Source: CAYMLL01 sp964390645 (GTDB lineage: Bacteria; Planctomycetota; UBA8108). From it: a stretch of DNA of 6,632 bases. Both the position numbers and the translations under genes were made by a program. The notes under the pieces are model-generated. The model was given only the letters and a program-made list of their open reading frames with translations. It searched no databases and was not told the DNA's origin. The stretch is taken from contig CAYMLL010000368.1 of the NCBI GenBank assembly GCA_964390645.1, positions 1-6,632 of the forward strand, written 5' to 3'. Below, in pieces: positions 1 through 6,577 of this stretch (within the stretch, counting starts at the first letter, position 1; each line of letters opens with the position of its first letter).

Positions 1-510
1 GCGTCGAGTCCCATGTCGAGCTCGAGCATCTCGGCGGGATAGCCGGTCTTCTCGGCGACGATCGCGAGGAGCGCCTCGGTGGCTTCCCTGCTCGCGTTCG
101 CCGTCGCCCCCCCGGCCGGCGCGGGGGGGGCCGCAGACCCACCCCGCGCAGCCGCCCCCCCCCAACCCGGCGGGGCCGCGTGNNNNNNNNNNGCGCCGTC
201 GACGCCGCGCCGGGAGCGGGCGTCGCCGAAGACGAAGCCGTCGAAGACGCCCCCGCGAAAGCCGTCGTGACCTCTTCGCGTGTCGATGACGGAGCGGCCT
301 TGCGCAGTCCTTCGGCGAGGAAGCACGTGACGTCTTCGAGCGTCTCGAAGGTGCCGAGATCCTCCGACCGAGGAACCGAAGCGCCCGGGAGTTTCTCCTG
401 CAGAGCGGAGAGGATCTCGACACGCTTGATCGAGTCGATTCCGAGGTCGGCGTCGAGTCCCATGCTTCCTTCGAGGACCTCGGCGGGGTAGCCGGTCTTC
501 TCGGCGACGA
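1..510 (-). repeat. Tandem ACP-domain repeat of pfaA (two copies, second cut)
   Basis: DNA at 1-61 repeats DNA at 450-510. Both segments share an exact 15-base start (gcgtcgagtcccatg) and an exact 22-base block at 40-61 and 489-510. They encode the same part of successive ACP domains: EKTGYPAE, then LE, two variable residues, and MGLD. The first ACP spans roughly 545-303 and has an intact LGIDSIKRVEIL carrier-serine motif. The second starts near 97 and is cut before its serine. The linker between them (about 300-97) is Ala/Pro/Ser-rich and interrupted by the N run. The spacing of 449 bases includes a gap of unknown length, so it is not a true period. Such ACP arrays are a hallmark of PUFA synthases, usually with four to nine copies. 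Confidence 0.9.
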
Positions 511-3500
511 CCTCGAAAAGAGCTTGCCGACAGGCGTCGAGGTCGGCGTGCGAAGTAGCTTCCGCCGCGGCTGCAGTCGGCCGCGCCGCAGGTCCCGCCG
601 CCCGGGCCGGCGCCGCTTGCTCTGGCTCGCTCGATGCTCGGGAGGGCTCCGCTTCGAGCCTCTCTTGCGACGCGACGTCGTGCGCGACCGCGCCGGAGGG
701 TGCCTCCCCTTCGAGCAGGCGACGAACACTCCGCTGGACGTCGGCGTGCGTCGCGAGGAACTGCTCGTGAAGCTGCGCGGAGCGCTCCTGCATCTTCTGC
801 AATGCGACGAGGTGAGCGTGCCGCTCGCCCTGCTCCAGCGAAGCCCGTGGTGCTGCCGAGGGGCGTTGACCGATAGCCACGGNNNNNNNNNNGTGGGTGG
901 TTTGGGGGTGGTGGGGCGGGGGGGGGTTGAGGGTTGGGGTGGTGGGGGGGGGGGGCGGGGATCGGTTGACTCGGAGCCGGCAAGCTCGCGCGGCCCGGTG
1001 CTTCCTCCCGACGTGTCTCCTTTGAAGCCGGGTTCGCGGTGACGGGCCCTTTTGCGGTGACGGGCTCGCGCCGCGAACGAGAATTCACGTGATTCGCGCC
1101 ACAGATCGGTACGGTCAGCCGTGCGCGCTGCCCATCTTCCTGCGAGGCGTCTTCCGGTGCGGTGTCTTCGGTCGCCACGTCAGGTGTATTCTCCCACTCC
1201 CCGAGCCGGACTGGATAGCCGAGCGCCGCGAGACGGGTGAGGGTGATCGCGAGGTCCGTGACACCGCTCCGCTTGCCACCGCTCGCGTCCAGGGCGAACG
1301 CGGTGTGCGAGCGTCCATCGAGAATCGCCTTGACCAGTCCGGTGAGTCGCCGCCCCGGGCCGACCTCGAGGAAGGTCTGCGCGCCGGCCTTGACCATCGA
1401 CTTGATCTCGCTGACGAAGTCGACGGGTCGCGCGAGCTGATTCGCGAGCAGCTCTCGACACTCGACAGCCGAGGAAGGATAGAGGCTGCCGGTGCTGTTG
1501 GAGAAGACCGGGATCCTCCCGTCGGAGATCTCCACCGCCTCGAGCGCGTCGCGGAAGGGACGATAGGATGCCTCGACGAGCGAGCTGTGGAACGCCGCCG
1601 AGACTTCAAGGCGGTGCGTCTTGAGTCCCTGCGCCGAGAACAGCTCCCGAGCCCTGACGATCTCCGAGGTCGTTCCCGAGAGCACGCCCTGGCGTGGAGC
1701 ATTGCGGTTGGCGAGGACGACGTCGAGGTGTGAACGTCTGACGGTCTCCTCGATCTCCTCGAGCGGTGCCTGGACGGCCAGCATGGCGCCACGATCTCCG
1801 TCACCCTGCGCCAGGAGGCTGCCGCGGAGCCGGGAGAGCCCATGGAAGGCGTGCTCGTCGATCTTGCCGGCAGCGCACAGGGCGACGAGCTCTCCGTAGC
1901 TGTGCCCGGCGGTCATCTGTGGGTCGATACCGAATCGCTCGAGAATTCTGTAGGCGCCGAGGCTCACGGCGCCGATGGCCGGCTGCGCGATCTGAGTGGC
2001 CCGCAACGCCTTCTGCAGCGCGTCCCGGGCGTCGTCGTCGTAGACGGGCTGCGGGTAGATCGCGTCGCTGAGCCGCTTCGCGTCGGTGTCCGCCCGGAAC
2101 GCGGTGTCGGCGTGCTCCAGCATGCCGTGAAGCTGCGGGAACTGACACGCGAGGTCGCGAAGCATGCCGACGTACTGTGCGCCCTGGCCGGGGAAGAGGA
2201 CCGCGAGAGGACCGGGCGGCCCTCCGGAGCCACAGGCGATCCCGTCAGCCGTCGACCGAGAGGGTGCTTCTCCCGCGGACTCGAGGACCGTGCGTGCCGC
2301 CGCACAGCGTCGTTCGAGGTCGCTGTCTCGATTCAGGACGAAGACAAGTCGGTGGGGAGCGTCAGCGCGGAAGCGCGCCCGGGAGGAGCGGGCTGCCGAG
2401 CGTAGCGCTTCCCAGGACTCCGTCGGCAACGCGTCCAGCGCTCGGAGGACCTCCTCACGGCTCGCGCCCGAGAGCGCCGCGATCTCGACGGTCTCGTCCC
2501 AGTCGATCTCCCTCTTGGACGACCCGTACTCCTCGAGTACGCAGTGAAAGTTGCTGCCTCCGAAACCGAACGAGCTGACACCGGCGCGACGCGGATGAGT
2601 GGGCTGCGCCATCCACGGGCGTTTCTCTCCCGCGGCGTAGAAGGGACTCCTGCCCGGGAGAAGGTCGTCGATGGGTTTCTCCACCTTGATGGTCGGCGGG
2701 ATGACCTTGTGGTGGAGAGCGAGAATCGCCTTGACGAGCCCGGCCGCGCCGGCGGCCGCCTTGGTGTGGCCGATCTGCGACTTGACCGACCCGAGGGCGC
2801 ACCACGTTCCGTCGGCTTTCGCCTCACGGAAGACGTCGACGAGACCGTCCAGCTCGGTCCGATCTCCGACGCGCGTGCCTGTGCCATGCGCCTCGATGAG
2901 CTCGACGGTGGCGGTCGAGCAGTCAGCGAGTCGGTAGGCTTCCCGCAACGCGCGTCCCTGGCCGTCGGAACACGGCGCGTAGATCGCGTTTCCCTTGCCG
3001 TCGCTCGAGCTCGCTATCGAGGGGATCACCGCGTAGATCCGATCCCCGTCTCGCTCCGCATCCGTCAGACGCTTGAGAATCACGACGCCGAGTCCCTCGC
3101 CGAGAATCGTGCCGTCAGCGTTCGCATCGAAGGGTCGTGCGTCGCCCGTCGGCGAGAGCGCGGGTGTCTTCGAGAAACACATGTACATGAAGATGTTGTT
3201 GAAGGTATCGACGCCCCCCGAGACGACCATATCGCTGCGTCCCTGTGCGAGCTCGAGCATGCCCAGGTGAATCGCGCTGAGGGAGCTTGCGCAGGCGGCG
3301 TCGACGACGCAGTTCGTTCCGCCGAGATCGAGACGATTCGCGACGCGACCGGCAACGACGTTGCCGAGAAGACCCGGGAAGGAGCTCTCCTGCCAGCCGA
3401 CGTAGCGTTCGGCGATGCGCGCGATGACATCCTCGGCGAGCTCTCGCGGCACGCCGGCTTCCTTCAGGGCGCGTCGCCAGATCGGATGACCCAGCCGCGC

Positions 3501-3914
3501 CCCGAGCGGAATGACGAGCTCGAGCGCGCCGGTTACCCCGAGGATGACGCTCACGCGGCGGCGATCGTATTCCTTCTTCGGACCATAGCCGGCGTCCTCG
3601 AGCGCCCTCTGTGCGGCGACGAGGGAAAGAAGCTGTGCCGTGTCGGTCGCCTCGATCGCGTTCGGCGCGATCCCGAACTCCATTGGATCGAAGTCCACGG
3701 CCGAGATGAACCCGCCGCGACGCGCGTACGTCCGGTCCGGAGATGTCTGATCTTCGTCGAAGTAGTCTTCCGGCTTCCAATGCGTCGATGGAACCTCGGT
3801 GATGGCGTCCACTCCGCCCTTGAGGTTGGTCCAGAACCGTCGCATCCCCGAGGCCTTCGGGAAGAGACATTCCATGCCGACGATCGCGATCGGGACTTGG
3901 CGGGAGTATTCCAT
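1..3914 (-). CDS. pfaA: PUFA synthase subunit PfaA (KS-MAT-ACP...), 3' end missing
   Basis: Iterative fatty acid/polyketide synthase subunit that condenses malonyl units and holds the growing chain during long-chain polyunsaturated fatty acid synthesis in the cytosol. The frame is open from the ATG at 3914 to the gap at 892 (about 1007 residues). Ketosynthase: about residues 8-460, starting VPIAIVGMECLFPKA, with active-site Cys208 (DAACASS), His343 (EAHGTGT), His383 (KSQIGHTKAAAG) and a closing GFGGSNFHCVLEE. Malonyl-CoA acyltransferase: about 570-900, with FPGQGAQ near 574, nucleophile Ser672 (GHSYGEL), an RLRG arginine suited to malonyl, and His776 (AAFHSS). A Pro-rich linker runs into the gap. 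Beyond it, in another frame, are the coiled segment ALQKMQERSAQLHEQFL and an ACP with LGIDSIKRVEIL (phosphopantetheine Ser at 431-433). Beyond the second gap a second ACP starts (IVAEKTGYPAEMLELDMGLD) and is cut by the window edge. The frame change at the gap at 883-892 is expected, because 10 N is a placeholder length. It starts 6 bases after pfaD with no Shine-Dalgarno at normal spacing, so translational coupling is likely. Further ACPs and a ketoreductase are expected off the left edge. The myxobacterial name would be pfa2. Confidence 0.95.
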   Translation of the reverse strand, partial: MEYSRQVPIAIVGMECLFPKASGMRRFWTNLKGGVDAITEVPSTHWKPEDYFDEDQTSPDRTYARRGGFISAVDFDPMEFGIAPNAIEATDTAQLLSLVAAQRALEDAGYGPKKEYDRRRVSVILGVTGALELVIPLGARLGHPIWRRALKEAGVPRELAEDVIARIAERYVGWQESSFPGLLGNVVAGRVANRLDLGGTNCVVDAACASSLSAIHLGMLELAQGRSDMVVSGGVDTFNNIFMYMCFSKTPALSPTGDARPFDANADGTILGEGLGVVILKRLTDAERDGDRIYAVIPSIASSSDGKGNAIYAPCSDGQGRALREAYRLADCSTATVELIEAHGTGTRVGDRTELDGLVDVFREAKADGTWCALGSVKSQIGHTKAAAGAAGLVKAILALHHKVIPPTIKVEKPIDDLLPGRSPFYAAGEKRPWMAQPTHPRRAGVSSFGFGGSNFHCVLEEYGSSKREIDWDETVEIAALSGASREEVLRALDALPTESWEALRSAARSSRARFRADAPHRLVFVLNRDSDLERRCAAARTVLESAGEAPSRSTADGIACGSGGPPGPLAVLFPGQGAQYVGMLRDLACQFPQLHGMLEHADTAFRADTDAKRLSDAIYPQPVYDDDARDALQKALRATQIAQPAIGAVSLGAYRILERFGIDPQMTAGHSYGELVALCAAGKIDEHAFHGLSRLRGSLLAQGDGDRGAMLAVQAPLEEIEETVRRSHLDVVLANRNAPRQGVLSGTTSEIVRARELFSAQGLKTHRLEVSAAFHSSLVEASYRPFRDALEAVEISDGRIPVFSNSTGSLYPSSAVECRELLANQLARPVDFVSEIKSMVKAGAQTFLEVGPGRRLTGLVKAILDGRSHTAFALDASGGKRSGVTDLAITLTRLAALGYPVRLGEWENTPDVATEDTAPEDASQEDGQRARLTVPICGANHVNSRSRREPVTAKGPVTANPASKETRREEAPGRASLPAPSQPIPAPPPHHPNPQPPPAPPPPNHPXXXXRGYRSTPLGSTTGFAGAGRAARSPRRIAEDAGALRAASRAVPRDARRRPAECSSPARRGGTLRRGRARRRVAREARSGALPSIERARASGAGPGGGTCGAADCSRGGSYFARRPRRLSASSFRGRRREDRLPRRGPRRKHGTRRRPRNRLDQACRDPLRSAGETPGRFGSSVGGSRHLRDARRRHVLPRRRTAQGRSVIDTRRGHDGFRGGVFDGFVFGDARSRRGVDGXXXXHAAPPGWGGAAARGGSAAPPAPAGGATANASREATEALLAIVAEKTGYPAEMLELDMGLD
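183..192. other. Assembly gap (10 N) between ACP 1 and ACP 2
   Basis: Ten N in a row, a scaffolding placeholder of unknown true length. It sits in the linker between the two visible ACP domains and is flanked on the left (109-182) by C and G homopolymer runs. On the minus strand the codon phase differs on the two sides, so no reading should be carried across it. Whole extra ACP copies could be missing here. Confidence 0.95.
883..892. other. Assembly gap (10 N) in the MAT-ACP linker
   Basis: Ten N in a row inside pfaA. To the right the pfaA frame runs through a G-rich stretch (893-960) that reads almost entirely as proline on the minus strand. To the left the frame is shifted and resumes with VAIGQRPSAAPRASLEQGER and a coiled segment typical of the region before the first ACP. 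The real gap size is unknown. Confidence 0.95.
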
Positions 3915-3920
3915 GGAGGT

Positions 3921-5528
3921 TCAGACGTTGACGCGTGCGGCTGTCGAGGTCTCCTCGAGTTGCGCGAGCGAAACAGGTTTGCGTAGCAGCTGGTCGTGCT
4001 CGAGCGGCACGCCTTGAAAGCGAAGGGCGCTCGCGCGCAAGGCGAGTGAGGCCCCTTCGAGAATGTTGAGAGCGACCGCGACGACGCGTCGCTCGGCAGG
4101 ATCCGCAAGCGGCGAGTCCTTGACCCACTCGTTGAACGCGCCCATCGCCGGCCCGCACCAGATCTGGTAGTCGATGGCGCGTGTCGGTTCGCCGCTGTTC
4201 GCCCAGCGGGAGGCGAGCCCGAGGTACCAGCGGAAGACGAGGGACAGCTTGTGCTTCGGATCCCGTTCCGCGCGCTCGACCTGGCTCGGGTCACGCTCCA
4301 GAAAGAACTCGCGCGTGTCCTGCCAGATCTTCTCGAGGGGAGCGCGAAAGACGGTCTTTTCGAGGGACGCTCGCTCCTTGCTCGGCAGGTCGTCGATGCT
4401 CGCGTAGCGACGGTAGAGATCGTGGAGCTTCGTCGCGCGCATGGCGAACATCGTGCCGCGCTTGAGCACTTGCACCTTGACGCCCATCTCGAACATGTCA
4501 GGCGCAGGGGCCATGATCACATCCGCCTGCTCGGTCGACGCGAGAAGCCTGCGAACGGCGTCGGAGCTGCCCGACTCGATGCAGGCCTGATTGATGGTGC
4601 CGGTGAGTATCCAGCCGGCGCCCATCGCGAAGGCCGCCGCCGCCGACAGCGGTGTGGAGATGCCGCCCGCCACGCCGACGCGCAGGCGCTGTGCGAAGCC
4701 GAACTCCGCGTTGCGTTGCTGGCAGAGCTCGAGAAACGTCGGCAGCAGCGTAACGAGAGGACGGTTGTCGGTATGGCCGCCGGAGTCGGCCTCGGCCGTG
4801 AGGTCCTGCGCGACGGGCACCTCCCGGGCGAGGTCGGCTTGCTCGGACGTGAGCTCTCCTGCTCGTACCAGATCGGCGACGAGGTCAGCCGATGGGGGTG
4901 CAAAGAACTTCGAGGCCACCTCGATGCGCGATGCCTTCGCGATGACACGATTCGGCGTGACGACGCGGCCTTGCGCGTCGCGGTGAATTCCGTCGAGACG
5001 GTACCGAAGAAGGGGGCGGGTCAGGCCGAGGAATGCCGACGCCTCGACGAGGCGGACGCGACGGCGAATGTAGAGATCGACGACAGCCTTCTCGATCTGC
5101 GGCTCGTTCGGGGTGTGGATGAGGTTGAAACCGCAGGGTCGTCCTGCGAGCGATGTTTCGAGGCGATCTATCGTCTTCTCGATCTCCGCGAGCGAAAGGC
5201 CTGCGGCGCCGAAGAACCCGAGCAGTCCCGTCCCTCCCATCGCCTCGACGATCTCCGCGGAGCCGATTCCGTTGGCCATCGAGCCGCTGAGGTAGGGGTA
5301 ACGGATCCCGGTGTCTCGGCAGAACGTCGTGTCGCCGAGGTCTTCAGGGCGGCACGGTGGCGCGATGGCGTGTCGCTGGCCGCCGAGTGTGTCGTCGGAC
5401 AGGCCCCACCGGCCGTCGCGCTCGCGGAGAGTGACCGTGCGGGAAAGATCTCGCAGGACCTCGAGGGGGTAAGCGTCGTTGGCGCGCCGGGCCGGCGAGG
5501 CGGAAGAGGAAACGTCTTTCTGCGTCAT
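3921..5528 (-). CDS. pfaD: PUFA synthase enoyl reductase subunit PfaD
   Basis: Stand-alone FMN-dependent enoyl reductase of the PUFA synthase complex, which reduces enoyl-ACP intermediates in trans. The 535 residues match the usual PfaD length, so the gene looks complete. The TIM-barrel part (2-nitropropane dioxygenase-like) shows PYLSGSMANGIGSAEIVEAM (about 78-97), GLLGFFGAAGLS (101-112), the diagnostic EADSGGHTDNRP (246-257), and the phosphate-binding run RVGVAGGISTP (283-293) followed by GAGWILTGTINQACIESGSS (303-322). The C-terminal PfaD-specific part has FRWYLGLASRWANSGEP (432-448) and DYQIWCGPAMGAFNEW (453-468). The ATG at 5528 is the only usable start: no ATG, GTG or TTG lies in frame between it and the upstream in-frame stop at 5588-5586. 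A GGAG directly touches the ATG, too close for a normal ribosome site. It is the first gene of the operon; six bases separate its TGA from the pfaA ATG. ER-first order resembles myxobacterial pfa1. The family call is firm; the substrate range is inferred. Confidence 0.96.
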   Translation of the reverse strand: MTQKDVSSSASPARRANDAYPLEVLRDLSRTVTLRERDGRWGLSDDTLGGQRHAIAPPCRPEDLGDTTFCRDTGIRYPYLSGSMANGIGSAEIVEAMGGTGLLGFFGAAGLSLAEIEKTIDRLETSLAGRPCGFNLIHTPNEPQIEKAVVDLYIRRRVRLVEASAFLGLTRPLLRYRLDGIHRDAQGRVVTPNRVIAKASRIEVASKFFAPPSADLVADLVRAGELTSEQADLAREVPVAQDLTAEADSGGHTDNRPLVTLLPTFLELCQQRNAEFGFAQRLRVGVAGGISTPLSAAAAFAMGAGWILTGTINQACIESGSSDAVRRLLASTEQADVIMAPAPDMFEMGVKVQVLKRGTMFAMRATKLHDLYRRYASIDDLPSKERASLEKTVFRAPLEKIWQDTREFFLERDPSQVERAERDPKHKLSLVFRWYLGLASRWANSGEPTRAIDYQIWCGPAMGAFNEWVKDSPLADPAERRVVAVALNILEGASLALRASALRFQGVPLEHDQLLRKPVSLAQLEETSTAARVNV

Positions 5529-6103
5529 CTCCGAAGAGGGAGCTCCGGCGGGGTGCTCGGTCTGGCGCCGCTCGTCGCGGCCACGTTACGGGCGTAAGAA
5601 CGCCACCTGCCGTTGGTTGCGTCAACCCGCGACATACGAGGCCTACACGTGCTCGATCCACGCAAGTACCACCAATTTGCAGCGATCCCATCCGCAAGAC
5701 GTAGGATTCTCGCGCAGTGCCGTCCGCCTTGCAAGGGGTTACCCGGCTCGCCTCTGTGCCGGTTTCGCGGAGTGCTCCGCGCCGACGAGAATCGCCCCGG
5801 CCTCGCCGACGGGCGCCACTTGGCCAGAGCCCACCCATCCGAGCGATCTTCGGCCCGTTCCGCCGGGCCCCGTGGCACCCGCGAATTCGCGTCAGTCTGG
5901 CCGGTCTGGGGTCAGAAATCCGGGATTCGCGCCATCGTTTCACGCCATCGTGGTGCCTTCGGCAGGATTTCAGCGCCCGGGCGGACGCGTGGGACGCCCG
6001 CCGAGCGCCGCAGACGCGTCAGACCGCGTCGCGGGGTCGCGGCGCGCTCGGGAGGTCGCATCCGGACTCGCCGGCTTCGGGACGGTCCCGGGGTGGCTCC
6101 GTA
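5529..6103. other. Region upstream of pfaD without a recognisable gene
   Basis: About 575 bases in which no reading frame on either strand gives a recognisable protein. The long frames here are Arg/Pro/Ser-rich translations typical of chance frames in GC-rich DNA, and they run across pfaD or other frames. What can be seen is a weak promoter candidate (5706-5734), an inverted repeat CGCGGAG-TG-CTCCGCG (5766-5781), a 12-base palindrome CGCGAATTCGCG (5880-5891), and a short direct repeat GCCATCGT (5931-5938 and 5944-5951). The stretch probably holds the operon leader and control region. Confidence 0.6.
5706..5734 (-). promoter_or_regulatory. Candidate sigma70-like promoter for the pfaD-pfaA operon
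   Basis: On the minus strand TTGCAA (5734-5729) and GAGAAT (5711-5706) are separated by 17 bases, each matching four of six consensus positions of the -35 and -10 boxes. Transcription would start near 5698, giving a leader of about 170 bases before the pfaD ATG. The match is weak, and in GC-rich DNA such pairs arise by chance, so this is a candidate only. Confidence 0.25.
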
Positions 6104-6247
6104 TCATCCGATCCGGGCGCGAGTTTTCGAGGCTCGATGGCCTCGGGCGCCGGCGGTCTTGACCAGCCCGTCGAGGGAGGTGCGGAGCAGGGCAGCGCAC
6201 TCGGGGCGGGTGAGAAGATCGGGGGTAGAAACGGGCGCGGTGGACAC
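6104..6247 (-). CDS. Possible excisionase-like helix-turn-helix peptide, perhaps a remnant
   Basis: A 47-residue frame starting at GTG 6247 and ending at TGA 6106-6104. It has a strong Shine-Dalgarno: AAGGAG at 6259-6254, six bases before the start. A short hairpin (CCGTC/GACGG, 6274-6260) lies just upstream. The segment PDLLTRPECAALLRTSLDGL (residues 9-28) resembles the start of excisionase/MerR-type helix-turn-helix domains, which typically read LLT, then acidic and alanine residues, LL, VS and a short turn. The family is normally 55-75 residues with a basic wing after the helix; here the sequence after residue 31 (TAGARGHRASKTRARIG) does not continue the domain and ends early, so it may be a decayed or truncated copy. 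Lying between a tRNA 3' end and the operon, it would fit an integrative-element remnant. It could also be a chance frame. Confidence 0.35.
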   Translation of the reverse strand: MSTAPVSTPDLLTRPECAALLRTSLDGLVKTAGARGHRASKTRARIG

Positions 6248-6253
6248 GGCGAA

Positions 6254-6259
6254 CTCCTT
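6254..6259 (-). promoter_or_regulatory. Ribosome binding site of the 47-residue frame
   Basis: AAGGAG on the minus strand, six bases before GTG 6247. This is the best Shine-Dalgarno seen in the window and the main reason to consider that short frame real, since neither pfaD nor pfaA has one at normal spacing. Confidence 0.45.
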
Positions 6260-6448
6260 CCGTCGGGGAGACGGGATCAGGGGTTTGCCTTACCGCTCTC
6301 GAGTATCACCTGCGGGGAGAGGGCCCGTAGCGCTCGGCCATGCCTTCGCACGCTGGGAGGGAGTACCTGGGCCAGGGATGATCTTGAATCGAATCTGCCG
6401 ACGGCGATACCACGGAACAAAGGCCCGTCAGGACCCCCGGAAACGACT

Positions 6449-6489
6449 GATTGCACACCGAGCCCGCTCGTGATGCGAAGATTGCACAC
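6449..6489. repeat. Direct repeat GATTGCACAC, two copies 31 bases apart
   Basis: Two identical 10-base copies on the plus strand at 6449-6458 and 6480-6489. Their 31-base spacing is close to three helical turns, which would put them on the same face of the DNA, as in binding sites for excisionase-type or other DNA-bending proteins. No function is shown; two 10-base copies so close together are suggestive but may be chance. Confidence 0.5.
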
Positions 6490-6522
6490 TCGTTACGCAC
6501 TTGACCCATCCCGGGGACGCCT

Positions 6523-6577
6523 GTGCCAAAAGTTAAGGCCCGTAAGCCACTTACTCACAGGCCTTTATGTTTGGCAC
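6523..6577 (-). terminator. Nested inverted repeat at the tRNA 3' end, possible tRNA terminator
   Basis: Three nested stems. The outer arms are GTGCCAAA (6523-6530) and TTTGGCAC (6570-6577), the middle arms AAGGCC (6535-6540) and GGCCTT (6560-6565), and the inner arms GTAAG (6542-6546) and CTTAC (6550-6554) with a 3-base loop, giving 19 pairs over 55 bases. In the tRNA direction the middle stem is followed by AACTTTT, which could serve as a weak intrinsic terminator. The outer arm includes the tRNA CCA end, so the structure may instead relate to an attachment site. Confidence 0.45.

Larger units (their letters stand above)
6248..6522. other. Spacer between short HTH-like frame and the tRNA 3' repeat
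   Basis: About 275 bases with two overlapping minus-strand frames of 67-70 codons (within 6277-6509), neither with a ribosome site or a recognisable protein. The visible structure is a 10-base direct repeat GATTGCACAC at 6449-6458 and 6480-6489 and the small hairpin before the ribosome site at 6260-6274. Confidence 0.5.

Noticed and set aside
1104..1120. agatcggtacggtcagc resembling the start of an Illumina adapter
   Set aside because: Only the first seven bases match, and the pfaA frame runs through it without disturbance.
1404..2195. MAT as a separate PfaB-type acyltransferase gene
   Set aside because: The frame is continuous with the ketosynthase from 3914, so the acyltransferase is the internal MAT domain of PfaA.
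2544..3986. Long plus-strand frame of 480 codons
   Set aside because: It lies antisense to the ketosynthase of pfaA, whose minus-strand translation keeps every catalytic motif; the plus translation shows no family features.
4251..5597. Plus-strand frame of 448 codons
   Set aside because: Antisense shadow of pfaD, which matches its family along its full length.
5344..5943. Minus-strand 199-codon frame overlapping the pfaD start
   Set aside because: It overlaps the first 180 bases of pfaD in another frame and shows no recognisable domain; checked for an integrase fragment and found none.
5931..5951. Direct repeat GCCATCGT, 13 bases apart
   Set aside because: Only 8 bases, two copies, with no other context; consistent with chance.
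6277..6509. Two minus-strand frames of 67-70 codons before the HTH-like frame
   Set aside because: They overlap in different frames, have no ribosome site and no recognisable sequence.
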